Below are positions 12,101 to 22,800 of a DNA stretch of 64,000 bases, in pieces (position 1 is the first letter of the stretch; the number at the start of each line of letters is the position of its first letter). Below the pieces are notes generated by a model. The model was given only the letters and a program-made list of their open reading frames with translations. It was not told where the DNA came from and searched no databases. The translations under genes were made by a program, and so were the position numbers. Origin of the DNA: Mycoplasmopsis mucosicanis (GTDB lineage Bacteria; Bacillota_I; Bacilli_A; Mycoplasmatales; Metamycoplasmataceae); assembly GCF_006546935.1 (NCBI RefSeq), contig NZ_SMDN01000004.1, positions 1 to 64,000 of the forward strand. Reading direction: 5' to 3'.

Positions 12101-12925
12101 TTAATTTTCTTCTTCTTGTTCTTGTGCTTTATTGAATTTAGATAAATAATCTAAAATAGCAATACCTAAACCATGTTCTTGTACTGATCTAGTTACATAT
12201 TTTGCTTTTTCTTTTACGTCGTCTTTTGAGTTGTCCATTGCATATGAATAATTAAATCTTTTAAACATACTAAAATCATTTTCGCTATCACCTATAACCA
12301 TAACATCGTTTGTTGAGTGATGTTTAAATATGTTTTGCAGCATTCATAAAATTGCTTTACCTTTTGATGCACCACGTGGAAGAATTTCTAAATTCATATG
12401 TGTTTTAATGATTTTTACATCACAGGTACGTAAGAATGCAATGATTTCATCAATGTTTTCAGCATTTTCAAAATAGACTTCAATTTTAGAAACGTTTTTA
12501 ATTTCTTGACCCTCATATAATTCAAATTGGTCAAAATGTTCATATCTAAAATAAATTCTATTTAGAAATTCTTTATCCTCATCTCTAAAAATATAAAATG
12601 CATCTGAACTCCAACCAGCTGCTGAAATATTTAACTTTCTGAAATGGTCAAATATTTTTTTAACATCAGCTGGCAAAAGGAATTCTTCACGTACAAATTT
12701 ATAATGTCTAAAATCATAAATTTGTACTCCACTAGAACCGATTATGTAGTCTGCATTTGTTAGTTTTGCTAATTTGAACATTTTTGGACAAATTGGATTA
12801 CCAGTAGCTATATTAAAACTCAATTCATTTTGTTTAATAACTTTTAAATTAAAGTTTGAAACATAACCATTACTTGTGTAGATGGTTCCATCAACATCGC
12901 TAAAAACAACAGGTTTTTTCTTCAT
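12101..12925 (-). CDS. Cof-type HAD family phosphatase
   Basis: 274 residues. Motif I SDVDGTIYT gives the catalytic Asp pair near the N-terminus; motif II-like NIATGNP follows; the Lys of motif III sits in ASKGKAIL; motif IV is GDSENDFSMF, all typical of class IIB (Cof) HAD enzymes. These act in the cytoplasm on sugar phosphates, nucleotides or flavin mononucleotide; the substrate cannot be read here. I prefer ATG 12925, eight bases after AGGAG; an upstream in-frame GTG at 12934 would leave no room for the ribosome site. The protein ends with a Gln/Glu run. Confidence 0.88.
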
Positions 12926-13040
12926 AATAAACACTCCTATTTTAATAATTAATAATTTAAATTTATATTTATATCTTAATTTTTATATTAAAAATGCTAA
13001 TAAATAATACACTATTTTTTTAATATGTCCTATAAACATT

Positions 13041-13080
13041 TTTTTACTAATATACACATTTTTGAGTACTTTTGGTAAAA
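13041..13080. repeat. Dispersed palindrome copy 4
   Basis: Opposite orientation to copies 1-3: TATACACATTTTTGAGTACT inside outer arms TTTTACTA and TGGTAAAA. Confidence 0.75.
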
Positions 13081-13264
13081 ATATCAATATTTTTTATTTT
13101 AAAAATTTACTTAATAAAAAGACAAAAATGTTTTTAGTGTTCATTTTAGATCTAATCTATTTGTAAGCTCTTTATGACTATTTATAAATTTTGTAGTTTA
13201 AAAAATATGACATAGATTTATACATCGTGTATCAGCACAATAAGCAATCAAATTTATTCTTAAA

Positions 13265-13305
13265 TTTTACGTATATACACGTTTTTGAGTACTTTTAGTA
13301 AAAAT
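13265..13305. repeat. Dispersed palindrome copy 5
   Basis: Same orientation as copy 4 and about 220 bases from it: TATACACGTTTTTGAGTACT with outer arms TTTTAC and GTAAAA. The only close pair in the window. Confidence 0.75.
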
Positions 13306-13439
13306 TCTATTGATATTAAATAGAAATAAATCTAATTTGCATATTCAGAAAGCAATCGATAAATTCTTAAAATAAGCCAAAATTGACATTTTTTCCACAT
13401 TTTTACCCCGAAACGCAATTTTTTTTGATTTTATAGGCC

Positions 13440-13459
13440 TATATATATATATATATATA
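13440..13459. repeat. (TA)10 dinucleotide tract upstream of the 886-aa surface gene
   Basis: Ten TA units about 50-70 bases before the start codon, in or near the promoter. Such tracts are prone to slippage and could change promoter spacing. Confidence 0.85.
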
Positions 13460-13511
13460 AAACTATGTATATTAGCTTCATAAAACTATAAATCTAAATG
13501 AAAGGATATAT

Positions 13512-16172
13512 ATGAACGAAAATCAAAAAACAAAAGATGAGGACAAACGTAAGAAAAGACGTGCTGGAATCATATTAGGTTGTGTACTTGCCGGAGGTGC
13601 TGTTGCTATTGCAGCAGCTATAGCTGTACAATGCACGAGAGTTAAAGATCCAATTAAAGTATCTACACTTTCTGTGAATGCAACCAAAGCTACATTCCAA
13701 TTAACTAATTTAGACAAATATGTAGATAGTAAAAATCCTAAAAAATTATCATATGTAATTTATTCTAAAAATGAACCAACCAAAATGCTTATAAGTGGTG
13801 AATTACCAATTACTAATAAGCAACTTTCAATCGCTGTTGGTGATGCTCAAGGATCAAAATTAAGTCCAAATACTGAGTATACTTTAGTTGTAACAATTGA
13901 TGGTGTAGAAGTACAAAAACTACCATTTAAAACTAAATCTAAAGATGAACAACCTACATTTAATTTGAAAAACATTACTTTCGAAGATGTAAATATTAGC
14001 GATAATAAAGCCAAAATTAAACTTACAAATAATGACTTTGATCACATTAAAGACAAATCACTTACAATCAAGATCACTTCTTTAGATCCATCTAAACCTT
14101 TTGAAAAATCATTAGACCATAAAGTAAGTGGAAAAAGTTTTGAGGTAGAGTTTGAAGAACTTAAATACTCAACAAAATATAAAATTAGCGTTCTTTATGA
14201 AGATAAAGAATTGGTAACTCACACATTTACAACATTAGGCCTAAATACAGAAAAACAAATTAAAGAATTTAAGCTAAATGATATTAAATTCGAAGATGTA
14301 AATATTTCTGAAACTAAAGCCACAATAAAATTGACAAATGAAGGCTTTGCACACATTAAAGACAAATCACTTACAATTAAGATCACTTCACTTAAAGAGG
14401 GTGTTGATTTAAACAAATCTAAAGATGTTAAAGTTTCAGGAACTAGTTTTGATGTTAATTTTGATGAGTTTGATTTAAAAGCAAACACAAAATATAAAGT
14501 TAGTGTTTTATATGAAGCAAAAGAATTATCATCGCATGAGTTCAAAACATTGGTTCCAGCAGTTGAAGTTCATGAAGCAAAACAAGGAAAAGATGCATTT
14601 TTAGCAGTTGGTAAAGTTTTAAGAGAGTTAAATACTAAATTTAGTGCAGAAACTAAACCTAAATGACTAAAAGAAGAAAATAAAGATGAACAAGTTTGAG
14701 CAAACATTACTTATGAAGTTGAAGTTGAAGTAAATAGTTCTATTCAAAAACGTGAAGTTTCAAATAGAGAATGAGTACTAGCAAAATACGATTCAAATGA
14801 TAAATCTGTAAGTCTAAAAACATTTTATTCAGTACCTGCGCAAGCCACTGATGATAAAAACAAACCATTACCAATTAAGTCATATAAATTAAAACAAATT
14901 GAATTTGAAAATAATAATCACAAAGAAGCATGAACTCCTAAAACACCAATTGTTTCAGATAGCAAACTTGATTTTAATCCACCTATGGTAAGAGATGTTA
15001 TTAAGCAAAATGGCAAACTTTATATTGAATTTAATGAAAGTATTGAAGGATTAAGCTTTGCAGCACAATTGCGTTACAAAGAAGTAAGCGATACATTTGA
15101 TAATCCATTTTCACGAAAATTCCTTCCTGATGACAACTATGAACCAAAAGTTGTTAGAAGAGCAAACCAAAAAGTAGGTAACATCCTTGAAATATCATTA
15201 AAAAATATGAAAGACAATGTGGAATATGTTCGATTACTCTCACTTTTTGTTAGAAACAATGAAAGAACATACCAATATGCTTTTTCTACTTTTAGACAAA
15301 ATGAAGACAAAGCCGACCGCATAAAAATCGATCTTAAAAAAGCTAAAGAAGAAGCAGCTCTTAAAAGTAAGATATTGAGTAATGATGCAAGTGTATCAAA
15401 GAATGAACCAGACATTATAAAAAGAGATATTACACTTACTCAAAAATCAGATAAAAGACCATCTTATCTTACAAATGACGATAAAATTCAACAACTTTTA
15501 ATTGGTGGTGTTCAATGAATGTTAAAAGCTAATAAAAATGATGAAGCGCTTCCATTAGTAAAAGGATTCCCTGAAACCGGTGTTCATGGTTTTGCAAAAT
15601 ATGACAGTGCAAAGAAAGAAGTTCAATTCTTCTTTGAAGCACAATTACCGATTAAATATACCGATCCTAATGATAATAAAGTAAAACAAATAGCAGATTA
15701 TAAATTGGACTTAATTCTTCTAGTTGGTGGACTTAAGGAAAACGGAAAAGAACAAGAACTTATACAAATACCATTAAATGAAAGTGTTAAGGCAGATGAG
15801 CAAAAAGACTTTAATCCACCTAAATTAACTCATATTCAAAAAGTAGATAATGTAATTTACTTAGCTTTTGATAAAGATATTGATAAAGGTAAATTTGGTG
15901 CATTAGTATTAAAATCATCAAATGGACAATTAACTAAAGCAAATGATAAATTTTCTCCAATTGACTCAAAAGATATAAAAGTTGAATTTTTATCTTTTGA
16001 AGACAATAGTACAAAAAATATTGTTAAGGTTTCGTTAAATAATTCAAACGATGAAGCTAAACTATCACAATTTAACTTGAGACTAGCTGATAGAACATAT
16101 GTATTTGATTTAACAAAAGATGATAAACTAAAAGACAGACTAGTTTTTAACTCTAAATCTCAAAACAACTAA
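13512..16172 (+). CDS. Large membrane-anchored surface protein with two kinds of internal tandem repeats
   Basis: 886 residues; no enzyme motif recognised. ATG 13512 follows AAAGGATATAT. A very basic N-terminus (to about residue 18) precedes one hydrophobic segment (about 19-40), a signal anchor. Then come beta-rich repeats: one around residues 45-145 and two near-identical ones at about 155-240 and 258-345, sharing FEDVNIS and HIKDKSLTIKITSL. The C-terminal part holds two larger related units, each with an LDFNPP or KDFNPP junction (about 487 and 766) followed by a conserved strand pattern. The first type recalls DUF1410-like repeats of mycoplasma and ureaplasma surface proteins, a tentative link. 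A role in host contact or immune variation is inference. The (TA)10 tract upstream may tune expression. Confidence 0.8.
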
Positions 16173-16176
16173 TATT

Positions 16177-16222
16177 CAAAAAAACTGATGTTTTTTTAAA
16201 CAAAAGACATCAGTTTTTTTTA
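16177..16222 (+). terminator. Terminator after the 886-aa surface gene
   Basis: AAAAAACTGATGT pairs with ACATCAGTTTTTT around a T/A-rich loop, followed by T residues. Confidence 0.85.
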
Positions 16223-16252
16223 TTGATTTTTAAGTGTATTAAATAACTTAAT

Positions 16253-16290
16253 TTTTCCCAATACACTCAAATATGAGTGTATAAGGAAAA
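16253..16290. repeat. Dispersed palindrome copy 6
   Basis: ATACACTCA, AATA, TGAGTGTAT is a perfect inner palindrome, flanked by TTTTCCCA and AAGGAAAA. Confidence 0.75.
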
Positions 16291-16362
16291 ATAGTAATTA
16301 TTAAATCAATTAATAAACATTTGTGATATTATAAAAAAAGTTATTTCTTATAAGGAGGCCAA

Positions 16363-17874
16363 ATGCAGAAACAAAAGAAAATAGGCTTATTTTTATCTAT
16401 TGCAATGATTGTTGGATCTGTTGTTGGTATTGGTATTTTCTTTAAAAATCAATCTGTTTCTAAAGCAGTTAATGGTGATGGAATAAGTTGATTATTGGCC
16501 TGAATTATAGGAGGAATCATTTCAATAGCTGCTGCAATAAGTTTTATTGAAATAGGTTCATTTAAAAATACTAAATTAATTGGTCTAAGCAATTGAGTTT
16601 ATAAGATAAGCAAAAACAAACATCTAGCATATCATTGTTCAGTTGCATATACTCTATTTTATTGAGGACTTTTAAATGCTGTTATTGGTATTTTTGCTTC
16701 AGAATCATTGTTTTTTTTCTTTGTGCTAATTAAAGCAGTTGATGCACAGAGCATAAAAATATGGATGCACGTGATAGTTGGTCTTTTATTGAGTACTGTG
16801 TTTATTGCGCTAAATGTTTTTTCATTGAAGGCGTCAGCAAATTTTCAAATAGTAATTACAGTAGTTAAATTTTTACCACTTCTTTTTGCATTAATCATTG
16901 GAATTGCTTTGCCTAATATCCATAATAATGAAGGCAAAAATGCGTTTTTTCAACACGCATTTTCACTCAAAGGTCTTATAGTTGCTTTGCCTGCAGTGTT
17001 GTTTTCTTATGATGCATTTTTAGTATCTTCATCAATATCGCAAAAGACCAAAAATCCACAAAAAACATTACCTAAAGCTATACTAGTTGGAATGATTTTA
17101 GTTGTAATTCTTTATTCTTTAATTGCTCTTTCATCAATTTTACATTCTAAAGGTGTTATTTCTGATTTGATTAATGATGTTTTGCCTAAAAAATACTCAT
17201 CAAGTGTATCAGCAACAATAATTTTCTTTGTTTTTGCTTCTTCGCTAGGTGTTATTAATGGTCTTTCATCTGCATTTATTAGTGAACTTAAGGCCAATGT
17301 TGAAAATAATTTATTATTTGGCTCAAAAAAACTAAAAGAAAAAATCGGCCTTCAAGGTACGTTTATTATGTACTTAATATTTATTGAAATATTCTACTTT
17401 TTAATAATTATTGTACCTAGCATTGTCTTTAACACCGACATTTTTGTAGATGGTTTATCAAACTTTCCGACTGTATTCTTTTTTGCAATCTATGGAATTA
17501 CAATTTTAATGTACCTAATTAAACGTAATAAGATTGAAGATAGCAAAAAAATAAATAGTGTATTGTTTTACACATCTGCAATTATTGCGGTTGTCGGTAT
17601 TACTCTACTCGAACTTTCTTATCTATATTTCCAATTTGAAAACTTAATTATTAATCGCACAAATAACCCGTCTGGATGAGGAGTATTTTGAGATAATAAT
17701 CAAGGTGCTTTAATAAAATTCTATGTTCCTTTTGTTTTGTATATGGTGTTATTTGCTTACTTTATGAGTATTCCTTGAATTAATTATGCTTTTGAAAAAG
17801 CAATATTTAAACGAGATATGATTAAAGATTTAGACCTTAATGAGGCTAATTCACATCATAATACTGTTTTATAA
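16363..17874 (+). CDS. APC superfamily amino-acid permease
   Basis: 503 residues with about 12 hydrophobic segments, the usual size and topology of an APC transporter. The first membrane helix carries SIAMIVGSVVGIGIFFKN, the broken-helix GxGIF signature that binds the amino-acid backbone. LPAVLFSYDAFLVSSSISQKTKNP fits helix 6 with the conserved F-x-a-aDG-like turn replaced by SYDAF. The start ATG 16363 follows AAGGAGGCC, one of the strongest ribosome sites in the window. It imports (or exchanges) an amino acid across the membrane; which one is not clear. It stands alone between two surface-protein genes, with a palindrome copy on each side. Confidence 0.88.
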
Positions 17875-17960
17875 ACACATCAATATATCTTAAAACCTTA
17901 TTGAGGCTTTTTTTGTTTATTTTCAACATATATATATTTGTTAATTAACATACATAAAAT

Positions 17961-17998
17961 TTCCCTAAACACTCATTTATGAGTACTTTTAGTAAAAT
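17961..17998. repeat. Dispersed palindrome copy 7
   Basis: TTCCCTAAACACTCA, TTTA, TGAGTACTTTTAGT; inner arms ACTCA/TGAGT perfect. Between the permease and nuclease genes. Confidence 0.75.
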
Positions 17999-18083
17999 TT
18001 GCATTTTGATGCACTCAACTCAACTTAATCTAATTAATGTATAATTTATTCGTCTAAAATAGTATATATTCAAGGAAGTTGAA

Positions 18084-19564
18084 ATGAAGTACAAAAAATT
18101 ATTAAGTTCACTAACTTTTATAACCTCATTACCATTTATTTGTGCAAGTTGTGTAGATTCATCTAAGTCAAAAAGCAATAATGGATCAGACGAAAAACAA
18201 GACACTATTCCTCAAAATCCACAACAAAATGAAGACAAAAATAGCAACAGCAATAAGTCTCACGATAACAATGGTCAAAATCCTCAACAAAATGAAGACA
18301 AAAATGGTAACAGCAATAAGTCTCACGATAACAATGCTCAAAATTCTCAGGAAAATGAAGACAAAAATAAGGTAACCCCCCCCCCAATAATGATCACAAA
18401 GATGGCATTATAAATAACGATGATTTTGTAAATAAACCTACCGAAGAAATACAAGGCAAAATAACGCATTTTGTTCGTCCACCATTTCTTGCTAAGTTTA
18501 AAATAAAATCAAACAATAAACAAATTTCAACATTTTTTGATCATTTAGATAGTCCTGCTAAAAAAGGTACTGAACCCGGGCCATCACAAGAATTAGTGGA
18601 TTCTAACAATAAATTAACAAATCTTAATAAACAAGGCGCTCAAGAGGTTAGTGAATTTTTGGCACTTCCACAAGTTTTTAAATGAGCTAACAAGCAAACT
18701 GATTTCATTATTTTTGGCGGAGATACAAACATTAAAAATGAGAACTATTTTCTTGCTCGTAAATTTGTAAATAAAGATACAAACATTGAAAGTGTATTGG
18801 ATTTAAGTGTTAATTTAGCCAACAAAAGAACATATAAAGAACAGTTCATCACCTCTTTAGGTACAAGGGGCAACTATACAAATCAATATGATAAAATGTT
18901 TTTTATTAATAATGATAAGCAGACATTTACACCACAAATAATTAAAAACGGACTTAAAGATTTTAAAATAGATATTTATAAAGCTTTTAGTTATTTTATA
19001 ACTAAACAACAATTAAAAAATGCTAAAGGTTGATTACCTAAATATAATTCTCAAAAAGATAACCAAGTTGTTAGATCTCTAATTTCAGATCATGCTCCTG
19101 TTTTTACTGATATAAATTTAAATACAAATATTGATGCAACAAAAGTAGATGCTTCATTAAAAAGCACAATTTTCAAGATTGCTAAAGATGCAAAAACAAT
19201 ACGAGTAGCACACTGAAACATATTGAATTATGGTAAAAAAAATGACAAGGATGAAGCCAAAGCCTTGTCATTGGCTTCAATAATTTATAAAAGTGCTTTT
19301 GATATTGTTGGACTTACCGAAATAAATAATGGACGTGGTGAAAAAGTTCAATTAATTGTTGATGAGTTAAATAAATTGATTAAAGAGTCAAGATTTAAAG
19401 TAATTGTACAACTACAAAAAGACACAAAAATAAGAGAAGAATATCTAAATTCAGGTCGTTTTGGTAAAGGTCAACAAGAACAAGTTGCAATTATCTATGA
19501 CTCTAAAAACTTTGATCTTATTAACTCCGCTAGCTTTACTTATCCAATTAAATATTGAGCATAA
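18084..19564 (+). CDS. Lipoprotein with circularly permuted EEP-type nuclease domain; frame broken at poly-C (phase OFF)
   Basis: ATG 18084 opens a lipoprotein signal with a Cys at residue 23 (FICASC). A 21-residue Asn/Gln-rich unit then repeats about 2.5 times (residues 45-97). At 18376-18385 ten C residues shift the frame and the product ends at 18413 (109 aa). With 11 (or 8) C the frame continues to TAA 19562-19564, giving 493 residues. That region carries the marks of DNase I/EEP nucleases such as mycoplasma membrane nuclease MnuA, but in rotated order: HFVRPPF (about 128), FFDHLDSP, GGDTN (about 214), SDHAP (about 336), a linker, then VAHWNILNYG (Asn about 379), VGLTEIN (Glu about 413) and VAIIYDS. 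In the usual order the HWN and E motifs come first. A clean terminator follows. It should be a cell-surface nuclease for nucleotide scavenging when ON. Confidence 0.8.
18216..18373 (+). repeat. 63-base coding tandem repeat in the nuclease lipoprotein
   Basis: About 2.5 units of 63 bases (18216-18278, 18279-18341, then partial), encoding NPQQNEDKN and NKSHDNN blocks. Length is a multiple of three, so copy-number change keeps the frame. Confidence 0.85.
18376..18385 (+). repeat. Poly-C10 slippage tract causing a frameshift
   Basis: Ten consecutive C in a very AT-rich gene. The upstream frame (18084) and the downstream frame (18797, 19223) differ by one base; adding one C or removing two joins them. 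Confidence 0.92.
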
Positions 19565-19584
19565 AGTTCAAGCATTAATTTCAT

Positions 19585-19616
19585 AAACAAAAAGCAAAAA
19601 ATGCTTTTTGTTTTTT
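19585..19616 (+). terminator. Terminator after the nuclease lipoprotein gene
   Basis: ACAAAAAGCA pairs with TGCTTTTTGT, then TTTTT. It ends the full-length frame, supporting 19564 as a real gene end. Confidence 0.85.
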
Positions 19617-19710
19617 GATCTGATATATAGAACATTTTGAACAAACTTAACTTAATTAATGCTAGCAATACTTTTATTGAATTGAGTAAATTGTTGTGTG
19701 CAACACAATG

Positions 19711-19747
19711 AAAAAAATACTCAAAAATGAGTACTTTTTGCAAAAAA
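19711..19747. repeat. Dispersed palindrome copy 8
   Basis: GCAAAAAGTACTCA on the minus strand matches the plus-strand arm; core TACTCA, AAAA, TGAGTA is perfect. Lies just upstream of the poly-A19 tract. Confidence 0.75.
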
Positions 19748-19761
19748 ATTATCTTTTTGCT

Positions 19762-19780
19762 AAAAAAAAAAAAAAAAAAA
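19762..19780. repeat. Poly-A19 tract upstream of the giant surface gene
   Basis: Nineteen consecutive A, 86-104 bases before the start codon. About 13 bases downstream is TGATAGAAT, a -10-like box resembling that before rpsO, so the tract falls at the -35 region. In M. hyorhinis vlp genes a poly-A tract next to the -10 box switches transcription. Confidence 0.8.
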
Positions 19781-19865
19781 CGGAATGTTTTGATAGAATT
19801 CAAAAAATTTAATATTAATAAATTATATATAAATCTATATATACATTATTTATTTAGAGGTCTCT

Positions 19866-22800
19866 ATGAATTGAAAAAGTAAAAAAGTAATAAACACATT
19901 GTTAGCTTTGTCAACAGTTTCAGCAGCAGCATCTACTGGTCTTTTAGCTAGCTTTATTTCTCGCAAAAAATCTTCAAAAACATTGAATTTATTGAAGCAA
20001 ATTAACGAAATGGATCAAAGCGTAAATTCAATTGCCGCGGAATTGGCTAATGATTTGTGATCAAAATCTAATTTAGACAATGCTAAAGAAATATCATCAA
20101 ATGCTAAAGCACTCATTTCAAATAACAAAAACATCAAGGATGAAAGTGTTCAGCAAGCACTTAAAAAATTGGAACAAAGTGTAGCAAAACTTGATGAAGT
20201 CATTGCTCAAGCAAACAAAAAACAAAATCCAACAAAAGAAGAAGCGCTTGAACAACTTGAAAAATTAGATAACTCAAATCCTAAAAAACAACAAATCAAA
20301 GACCAAATTAACAAGCCAGATGCAACTACATCTGATCTTTCTAATGCAGTTAAACAAATTGATGAAGCTTTAGAACAAGCAAAAGAAAAAGCACACAAAT
20401 CAATAAATCGAGTTACAGACAAAGAGCATTCTGATGCTTTAACTAAACAATTAGACAAAAAAGACAATACAGAAAAAGACTATCTAAACATTGAAGATCA
20501 AGTTAATAAATTAATTGAAAAAGCCAAAGAAAAAGCATTATCACACATCAATAAACTAAAAGATTCTGATGATAAAAAAGCGCTTTTAAAAGATTTAAAC
20601 AAAAAAGATGTAACACAAAAAGAAATTGAAGAAATTACTCGTGATGCAATCAATATACTAAGTAAAATTAAACGTGATGCATCTAAAAAAGTTAGAGACA
20701 TTCTCGACAATGATCCACGTGTTGAGCAAATGCTTAATCAAATTAATAATGCAGATAGCGACCAAAATACCATAGAACAAGTAGTTGAACAAGCTCAAAA
20801 AATTCTAGAAGATGCTAGAACCAAAAGTGTTGAACAAGCATCTAAAATTCAAGACAAAAAAGTAAAAAGCGCAATTGAAGAACAAATTAGTGATGCTGCA
20901 AGCTTAAGCCAACTTGATTTGATAAATGAAAAAATCAAATCAATTGATTCTTTAAAAGACTTAATAAATGAAAAAACTAAGCAAGAATTATTGAACAAAA
21001 TTCTCAATTTAGACATAACAGACAAAGATTCTAAACAAAAACTAGAAGAAATTAATGCACAAATCAAGTCAATTAAAGATAATCAATTAGAACAAGGTGT
21101 AGAAGACATCATAAGCGAAATTAAGCTACTTGAATATCCAAGCAAAGCTAATTCTCAAGCAGTTAAAGACCTAGTTAAAAAAGTTGAACAAATAAAAAAT
21201 GACGCTACTTTATCAAGTGCTCAAAAATATGAAAAAGCCAAAGAAGAAGTTGGCAAAATTTTGCCCACAATTAAACAAAAAATATCAAGTGCAAAAGAAA
21301 ATATCGCAAAATTAAGTCCAAGTGCAACTAAAGAAGCTAATACTCAACTCGATAAAACATCACTTTTAGAGCGTAATAGTGCATTTCCAAATCAATCATT
21401 TGATGAATTAGATGAACTTGTTGAAAGACTATTGAAAAAAGACAAAGATGAGACCAAAGATAAAATTAGTGAAATAGGCGCAAATAAATTAAGCGATGAA
21501 GAGAAAAACAAACTCAAAGACTTAGTAGATAAAACTGATAATTGAGCGCAAATGCAAGACATAATTCGTCAAACAGAAATTGCAGTTGCTAAAAAAAACC
21601 TTGAAGCAAAAGCAAAATTATTACCTTATCCTGGTGGAAATGGTGTTCAAGCAATCAAAGACATCATTAAAGAAATTAATGATACTGTTGATAGTAAAGA
21701 AAAAGTTGATGAATTTGATTCAAGACTTAAAACTCTTGAATCAAAAATTAAGAGCGCTAGTGATTTAATTAATCAATTACCTTTAGACAAGCAAAAAGAA
21801 CTTAACGATAAACTTAATAAAGCTTCTACACCTGAACAAATTGATGAAGTAATTAACGAAGCGATAGGCATTAAAAAAGCTCAAGAAATTAAAGAACTTA
21901 AAGATGCAATGGACAAAAACGTTGATACTCTTTCTTATCCAGATCCAAAAGCAAAAGCTAAAGAAGAAATTAAAGATTCTTATAAAGATATCAATGATCT
22001 TGAACAACTTAAGAAAATCCAAGATAATTTCAGTAATATTGAGAATAAAATTCTTGATGCAAAAAATGAGATTGCTAAATTACCTCAGTCTAAACAAGAC
22101 GAATTAAACCGTCAACTTAATGAAGCTCATAAAGATGCTGATTTTGATGCTTTAAACAAAGCTATTGAACAAGCTAAAAATTCATACAAAAATGACTCTA
22201 TACAAGAACTAAACAATCTCAAAGATTTAACACCTCAACAAAAAGAAGAAAATAAAAAATTAATTCAAGATGCTTTAGATGCTGATGAGATTCAAAGAAT
22301 ATTAGATAAAGCTAAACTATTAGAAAAAATTGAGCAACTTAAAAAAGTTATTACTCCTAACGAATATGCTTTAGCTGATGATCCTGATGTTAAAAAAGTT
22401 ATTGATGAAACTATCAAAAAACTCAAAGAATCTATTGATGGAGTTCAAAAAGATAAAGTTACTGAAAAAGGTCAAGAACTTGACGATCTTAAAAACAAAC
22501 TTTCTGGCTTGAAATCTCAAATTGAAGGACTTACTGACCAAGACGTTTTAGATGTTAAAAATACTAAAAAAGAACTAGCTAAACAATTGGCTAGTGATAT
22601 TGATGATGCAGGCATCAAAAACACAGAACTTTACATCAAGAAAGCAAAATTACACAAAAAAGCTAGCGATTTAGCTTATCCAAATGGCAAAAATTCAGTT
22701 GCTATTACTACTCTAAACACAATGATAAATGAAGCAACACAGGATAATATTGCTAATGTTGAATCAACAATTGAGGGTCTACCTAAAAAGATTGAAGAAG

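Larger units (their letters stand above)
12926..13511. other. 586-base divergent intergenic region with two palindromes and a TA tract
   Basis: No gene is supported. It separates the leftward HAD-obg unit from the rightward 886-aa surface protein gene. It holds two copies of the dispersed palindrome (13046-13080 and 13265-13305), a (TA)10 tract at 13440-13459, and the AAAGGA ribosome site of the next gene. Confidence 0.75.

Noticed and set aside
17885..17915. Terminator after the permease (ACCTTATTGAGGCTTTTTTT)
   Set aside because: The stem has a mismatch and only about three solid pairs beside the loop; not listed as a feature.
18216..18373. Tandem repeats resembling a CRISPR array
   Set aside because: The 63-base units are contiguous, without spacers, and lie in frame in a lipoprotein gene.
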